Under the pieces are notes generated by a model, which did not search any database, was not told where the DNA came from, and saw only the letters and a list, made by a program, of their open reading frames with translations. Shown piece after piece: positions 61,179 through 64,000 of a stretch of DNA of 64,000 nucleotides. Numbering within the stretch: position 1 is the stretch's first letter; each line of letters begins with the position of its first letter. The stretch is from positions 1-64,000 of the forward strand of contig NZ_SLXT01000006.1 in the NCBI RefSeq assembly GCF_004341395.1, given 5' to 3'. The stretch is from Heliophilum fasciatum (lineage in GTDB: Bacteria; Bacillota; Desulfitobacteriia; Heliobacteriales; Heliobacteriaceae). The translations under genes and the position numbers were made by a program.

Positions 61179-61793
61179 CTAATCCGCGACGGTTAAGACA
61201 TAGTTGAGGATGACATTGGCTTGCTTGGCCGCGGCAATCTGGACGCGCGGTGACAGCGGCGGGCGGCCGGGACCGATCGCCGTCTGAAGATCGCCGATGA
61301 GGTAAAACTTTTCGCCCAGCTTATGGGTTTGAATCGCATCGCTGTTTTGCCAGCCGGCCAGACCGGAAGCGGCCACCAGCAACTTACCGGAACAGCTCAG
61401 TTCTTCGATCAGCAGTTGTTTGGCGCCCACTTGGTCAAAGGCTTCCACGACAATCGCACACTCGGCAAACAAAGTGTGGATGTTTTCCCGGGTAATCAAG
61501 ACAGGGTGAAGCGTCAGTTCCAGGTTATCGTTGATGGCGCGCAAGTTGTCGGCCAAGGCCTGCACTTTGGGCTGATCGATTTGATGGGCAAAGAAAAACT
61601 GCCGGTTTAAGTTGCTCGGCGCAACCGTGTCGAAGTCGGCAATGACCAAGCGGCGAAAGCCGCTGCGCACCAGGTTAACGGCGCAGTTGGAGCCCAGACC
61701 GCCGGCGCCGGCAATGCCGATGCGGACGTTTTGGATTTTCTCGAGTTGTTCCGGTTGCAGGTACGTCAGCAACCCTTGTTCAAAAGCATTCAC
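61179..61793 (-). CDS. thiF: ThiF-family adenylyltransferase
   Basis: Adenylates the C-terminal Gly-Gly of ThiS before sulfur transfer. The 204-residue protein has the nucleotide loop IAGAGGLGSNCAVNLVRSG, the Asp in VIADFDTVAPSNLNRQ and LPPLSPRVQIAAAKQANVI. It is shorter than E. coli ThiF and lacks the CxxC zinc pairs, as in the clostridial ThiF type. GTG 61793 overlaps the thiH stop codon. Confidence 0.92.
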   Translation of the reverse strand: MNAFEQGLLTYLQPEQLEKIQNVRIGIAGAGGLGSNCAVNLVRSGFRRLVIADFDTVAPSNLNRQFFFAHQIDQPKVQALADNLRAINDNLELTLHPVLITRENIHTLFAECAIVVEAFDQVGAKQLLIEELSCSGKLLVAASGLAGWQNSDAIQTHKLGEKFYLIGDLQTAIGPGRPPLSPRVQIAAAKQANVILNYVLTVAD

Positions 61794-62899
61794 GGTTCGA
61801 ACACCTGCCAATCTTTAAACACCGGTTGGTAGCCCAAGCCGGTGATGGCCGCGGCCATGGTCGATACGTCGCGCGGATCAGCGATTTCAAATTGGCCTTC
61901 GCCGTCACCGGGTTCACCATGTCCGCCGACGGACGTTGAGACGCCAGCGGACATCTTGGTGACGCCGAGCGGCACGATGTGATTACGAAATTGCGCCGTT
62001 TCGCGGGTGGAGATGGTGATGCCGGCACGGGGCATCCAAAGGCGCAGGGCCGTCATCAACTGGACCATTTGCTTGTCCGTGACCAAGCAAGCCGGTGCAA
62101 AGGCGCCTTTATGGGGGCGGATGCGGGGCAGCGAAAAACTGATTTCGGCGGACGGGTAGCGTTCTTGCAGATAAAGACCGTGCAGCGCTGTAAAAAAAGC
62201 GTCCCGCTGCCATTCGGCCAAGCCGAGCAAAGCGCCGATATTGACATTGCGCATGCCAGCGCGGCAGGCCGCTTCCGGGGCATCCAAGCGGAAACGAAAG
62301 TCTTTTTTGGGACCCCATAAGTGCAATTGATCGTACCGGGCTTCGTCATAGGTTTCCTGATACAAGGTCATTTGATCGACGCCGGCGGCAATCAAGCGGC
62401 GGTAGCCCGCTTCGTCGAGGGCGTAGAGTTCCACACCGATGCAAGTAAAATATTTTTTGATGATGGCGATGGCGTCAGCAAGATAGTCAAGCGAAGCGAT
62501 CTCTGGCGCATCGCCGGTCAGCAGCAAGATATGTTTGAGGCCGCTGGCGGCAATCAGCGCTGCTTCCCGCTCCACTTCGTCCAGGCGCAGTTGTTTGCGT
62601 TGCAGGCGGTTGTGGGCGGCAAAGGAGCAGTAGACGCAGCGGTTGCTGCAGTAATTGGAAAGGTAAAGCGGTGTGTACAGCAAGATGGTGCGGCCGAAAT
62701 GTTGTTTCGTCAACTGATGGGCTTTTTGCGCCATCGCTTCGAGGAACGGTTCGGCGGCCGGTGCGAGCAACGCCAAAAAATCAAGCGGTGACAGTTGATC
62801 TTTTTGCAGCGCTCGGGCCACTTGGTTTGGCGTCACATCGGCGCAGTAGGCGGCAACATCGAATTCCCGATAGGCATGAAGCTGATCATAAAAGGACAA
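61790..62899 (-). CDS. thiH: 2-iminoacetate synthase ThiH (radical SAM)
   Basis: Cleaves tyrosine with a SAM radical to give dehydroglycine for the thiazole ring. The CxxxCxxC cluster motif is in SNYCSNRCVYCSF. The 369-residue form starting at TTG 62899 matches the family size (E. coli 377), and AAGGTG lies about 7 nt upstream. The open frame continues to 63019, but that extension is Pro/Arg-rich and lacks a homologous look. ThiH rather than the oxygen-dependent ThiO fits an anaerobe. Confidence 0.95.
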   Translation of the reverse strand: MSFYDQLHAYREFDVAAYCADVTPNQVARALQKDQLSPLDFLALLAPAAEPFLEAMAQKAHQLTKQHFGRTILLYTPLYLSNYCSNRCVYCSFAAHNRLQRKQLRLDEVEREAALIAASGLKHILLLTGDAPEIASLDYLADAIAIIKKYFTCIGVELYALDEAGYRRLIAAGVDQMTLYQETYDEARYDQLHLWGPKKDFRFRLDAPEAACRAGMRNVNIGALLGLAEWQRDAFFTALHGLYLQERYPSAEISFSLPRIRPHKGAFAPACLVTDKQMVQLMTALRLWMPRAGITISTRETAQFRNHIVPLGVTKMSAGVSTSVGGHGEPGDGEGQFEIADPRDVSTMAAAITGLGYQPVFKDWQVFEP

Positions 62900-63033
62900 T
62901 GAACGCACCTTCTCCGTGGGCCGCCATCGAGGCGGCAGATTCTCCTGGGCACAAGGGTTGGCCTGGAGCGGGTTTCGGCGATATACGCGGTAGGGGGCGG
63001 TAGGGCGCGGTAACCGCACTGGCTCATCGAGGC

Positions 63034-63816
63034 TTAGCTGTGGAGAAAGCCCGTCAGCGGTGAAGAGGCCTGGGCAAGCTGGGAAATGGGGCCTACGCCG
63101 GCGCGATAAGCCTGGCGACCGGCGGCGACGGCATCGCCGAAGGCTTTGGCCATGGCGACGGGATCGTTGGCGGAGGCGATGGCCGTGTTGACCAAGCAGG
63201 CGGCGGCGCCCATTTCCATGGCTTCGCAGGCCTCAGAAGGACGGCCGATGCCGGCATCGACGATCACCGGCAGGGCGATTTCGGCGATCAAAATGCGGAG
63301 CAGTTCTTTGGTTTGGAGGCCGCGGTTGGAGCCAATCGGTGCACCGAGGGGCATGACGGCGGCGGCACCGGCATCGACGAGCGCCTTGGCCACCATCAGA
63401 TCGGGACTGATGTAGGGCAGGACAACAAAGTCTTCCCGGGCCAAAATCTCCGTGGCTTTGACGGTTTCGTACCCGTCGGGCAAAAGATACTTGTTGTCGG
63501 CGATCACTTCGATTTTAATCCAGTTGCCACAGCCGGCAGCGCGGGCCAGGCGCGCGATGCGGACGGCCTCTTCGGCGGTTCGTGCTCCGGAGGTGTTCGG
63601 CAGTAACTGCACGGTTTTCGGAATGTGCCGCATCACATTATCGGTGGATGCGGCAAAATCAACGCGCCGCAACGCGACGGTGATTACTTCGGAACCGGAC
63701 TGGGCAAGTACGTCCGGAATCAAGTGGTCCGAAGCGTATTTACCGGTGCCGACAAAGAGGCGGCTGGTCAGGGTCCGGCCACCCAGGACGAAGGGATCAA
63801 GGTGATATTCGGCCAT
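63034..63816 (-). CDS. thiG: Thiazole synthase
   Basis: Builds the thiazole phosphate ring from deoxyxylulose 5-phosphate, dehydroglycine and ThiS thiocarboxylate. The 260-residue TIM barrel has [12 protein letters not shown], the Schiff-base lysine in [30 protein letters not shown] and [16 protein letters not shown] 63816 has GGGAGGGGG 8 nt upstream; the start lies 2 nt after the thiS stop. Confidence 0.96.
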   Translation of the reverse strand: MAEYHLDPFVLGGRTLTSRLFVGTGKYASDHLIPDVLAQSGSEVITVALRRVDFAASTDNVMRHIPKTVQLLPNTSGARTAEEAVRIARLARAAGCGNWIKIEVIADNKYLLPDGYETVKATEILAREDFVVLPYISPDLMVAKALVDAGAAAVMPLGAPIGSNRGLQTKELLRILIAEIALPVIVDAGIGRPSEACEAMEMGAAACLVNTAIASANDPVAMAKAFGDAVAAGRQAYRAGVGPISQLAQASSPLTGFLHS

Positions 63817-63818
63817 GG

Positions 63819-64000
63819 TCAGCCCCCTCCCACAAAACGCAGTACTTCCAGGTTGTCCTTTTCCTGGAGTGTGATCGTGGCCCACTGATCCTGTTTGATG
63901 ATCTGTCCGTTGTATTCCACGATGATGCCGGACAGATCGTCCATTTTTTTGGTCAGATAGGCCGATAAAGTTTGGGTGCCGGTCAGTTCTGCCGGCTGGC
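63819..64000 (-). CDS. thiS: Sulfur-carrier protein ThiS (partial, 5' end beyond window)
   Basis: The last 60 or so codons read [45 protein letters not shown] and then a stop. This is the ubiquitin-like ThiS fold with the required C-terminal Gly-Gly (here GGG). It accepts sulfur as a thiocarboxylate for ThiG. The start codon and any TPP riboswitch lie past the right edge. Confidence 0.92.
   Translation of the reverse strand, partial: QPAELTGTQTLSAYLTKKMDDLSGIIVEYNGQIIKQDQWATITLQEKDNLEVLRFVGGG

Noticed and set aside
62900-63019. N-terminal extension of ThiH
   Set aside because: The added 40 residues are Pro/Arg-rich with no family match, and TTG 62899 with a binding site gives the expected length.

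Overview
The window reads as a chromosomal segment of an anaerobic, S-layer-bearing Firmicute (Clostridia/Peptococcia grade). Supporting signs are a T-box leader, AbrB/SpoVT-type regulator, frequent TTG and GTG starts behind strong AGGAGG sites, SLH-domain surface proteins, rubrerythrin and an NrfHA nitrite reductase. A heliobacterial or related lineage would fit, but no photosynthesis gene is visible, so the genus is inference only.

Layout. 1-0.5 kb: 3' end of 23S rRNA, a structured spacer, tRNA-fMet and a terminator; no 5S rRNA follows. 0.6-9.4 kb: core metabolism, comprising an MFS carrier, pdxS-pdxT-hydrolase (PLP synthesis) and a T-box-controlled serine unit (class V aminotransferase, serA, serS). 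9.5-14.5 kb: tRNA-Ser(UGA), a small ORF, a decayed chemoreceptor remnant, a lone AAA ATPase, a dead istB (IS21 helper) and an AT-rich two-gene ATPase/TOPRIM-like pair that looks like a defence module. 14.5-31.8 kb: soluble CZB chemoreceptor, MFS exporter, rubrerythrin, nrfHA, two hybrid histidine kinases (one with a degenerate ATP site), ogt-alkA alkylation repair, a HEPN-like orphan, an ATP-grasp/esterase pair whose esterase carries a frameshift in a run of eight G, and an aldo/keto reductase.

31.9-46.6 kb: surface and tRNA region. An SLH protein with a (GST)n linker; a minus-strand tRNA cluster with tadA next to its substrate tRNA-Arg(ACG); a membrane chemoreceptor lying between two identical tRNA-Arg(ACG) copies; an XRE regulator; and a 2401-residue SLH adhesin-like protein with seven Ig-like repeats. 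46.9-54.3 kb: msrAB fusion, glutathione peroxidase, an AlbA/Schlafen-type regulator, PHP phosphatase, small membrane proteins and a GT39-like glycosyltransferase. 54.6-58 kb: 5-oxoprolinase unit pxpBCA with an extra leading gene, then a ferredoxin. 58-64 kb: AbrB regulator, HAD phosphatase, Sel1 protein and a minus-strand thiamine operon thiS-thiG-thiH-thiF-thiE running off the right edge.

Recurring themes are oxidative and nitrosative stress defence (rubrerythrin, MsrAB, Gpx, NrfHA, Ogt/AlkA), environmental sensing (two MCPs plus a remnant, two hybrid kinases) and surface building. The most accessory-looking part is about 10.2-14.5 kb. All assignments rest on motifs read by eye; no database search was run.
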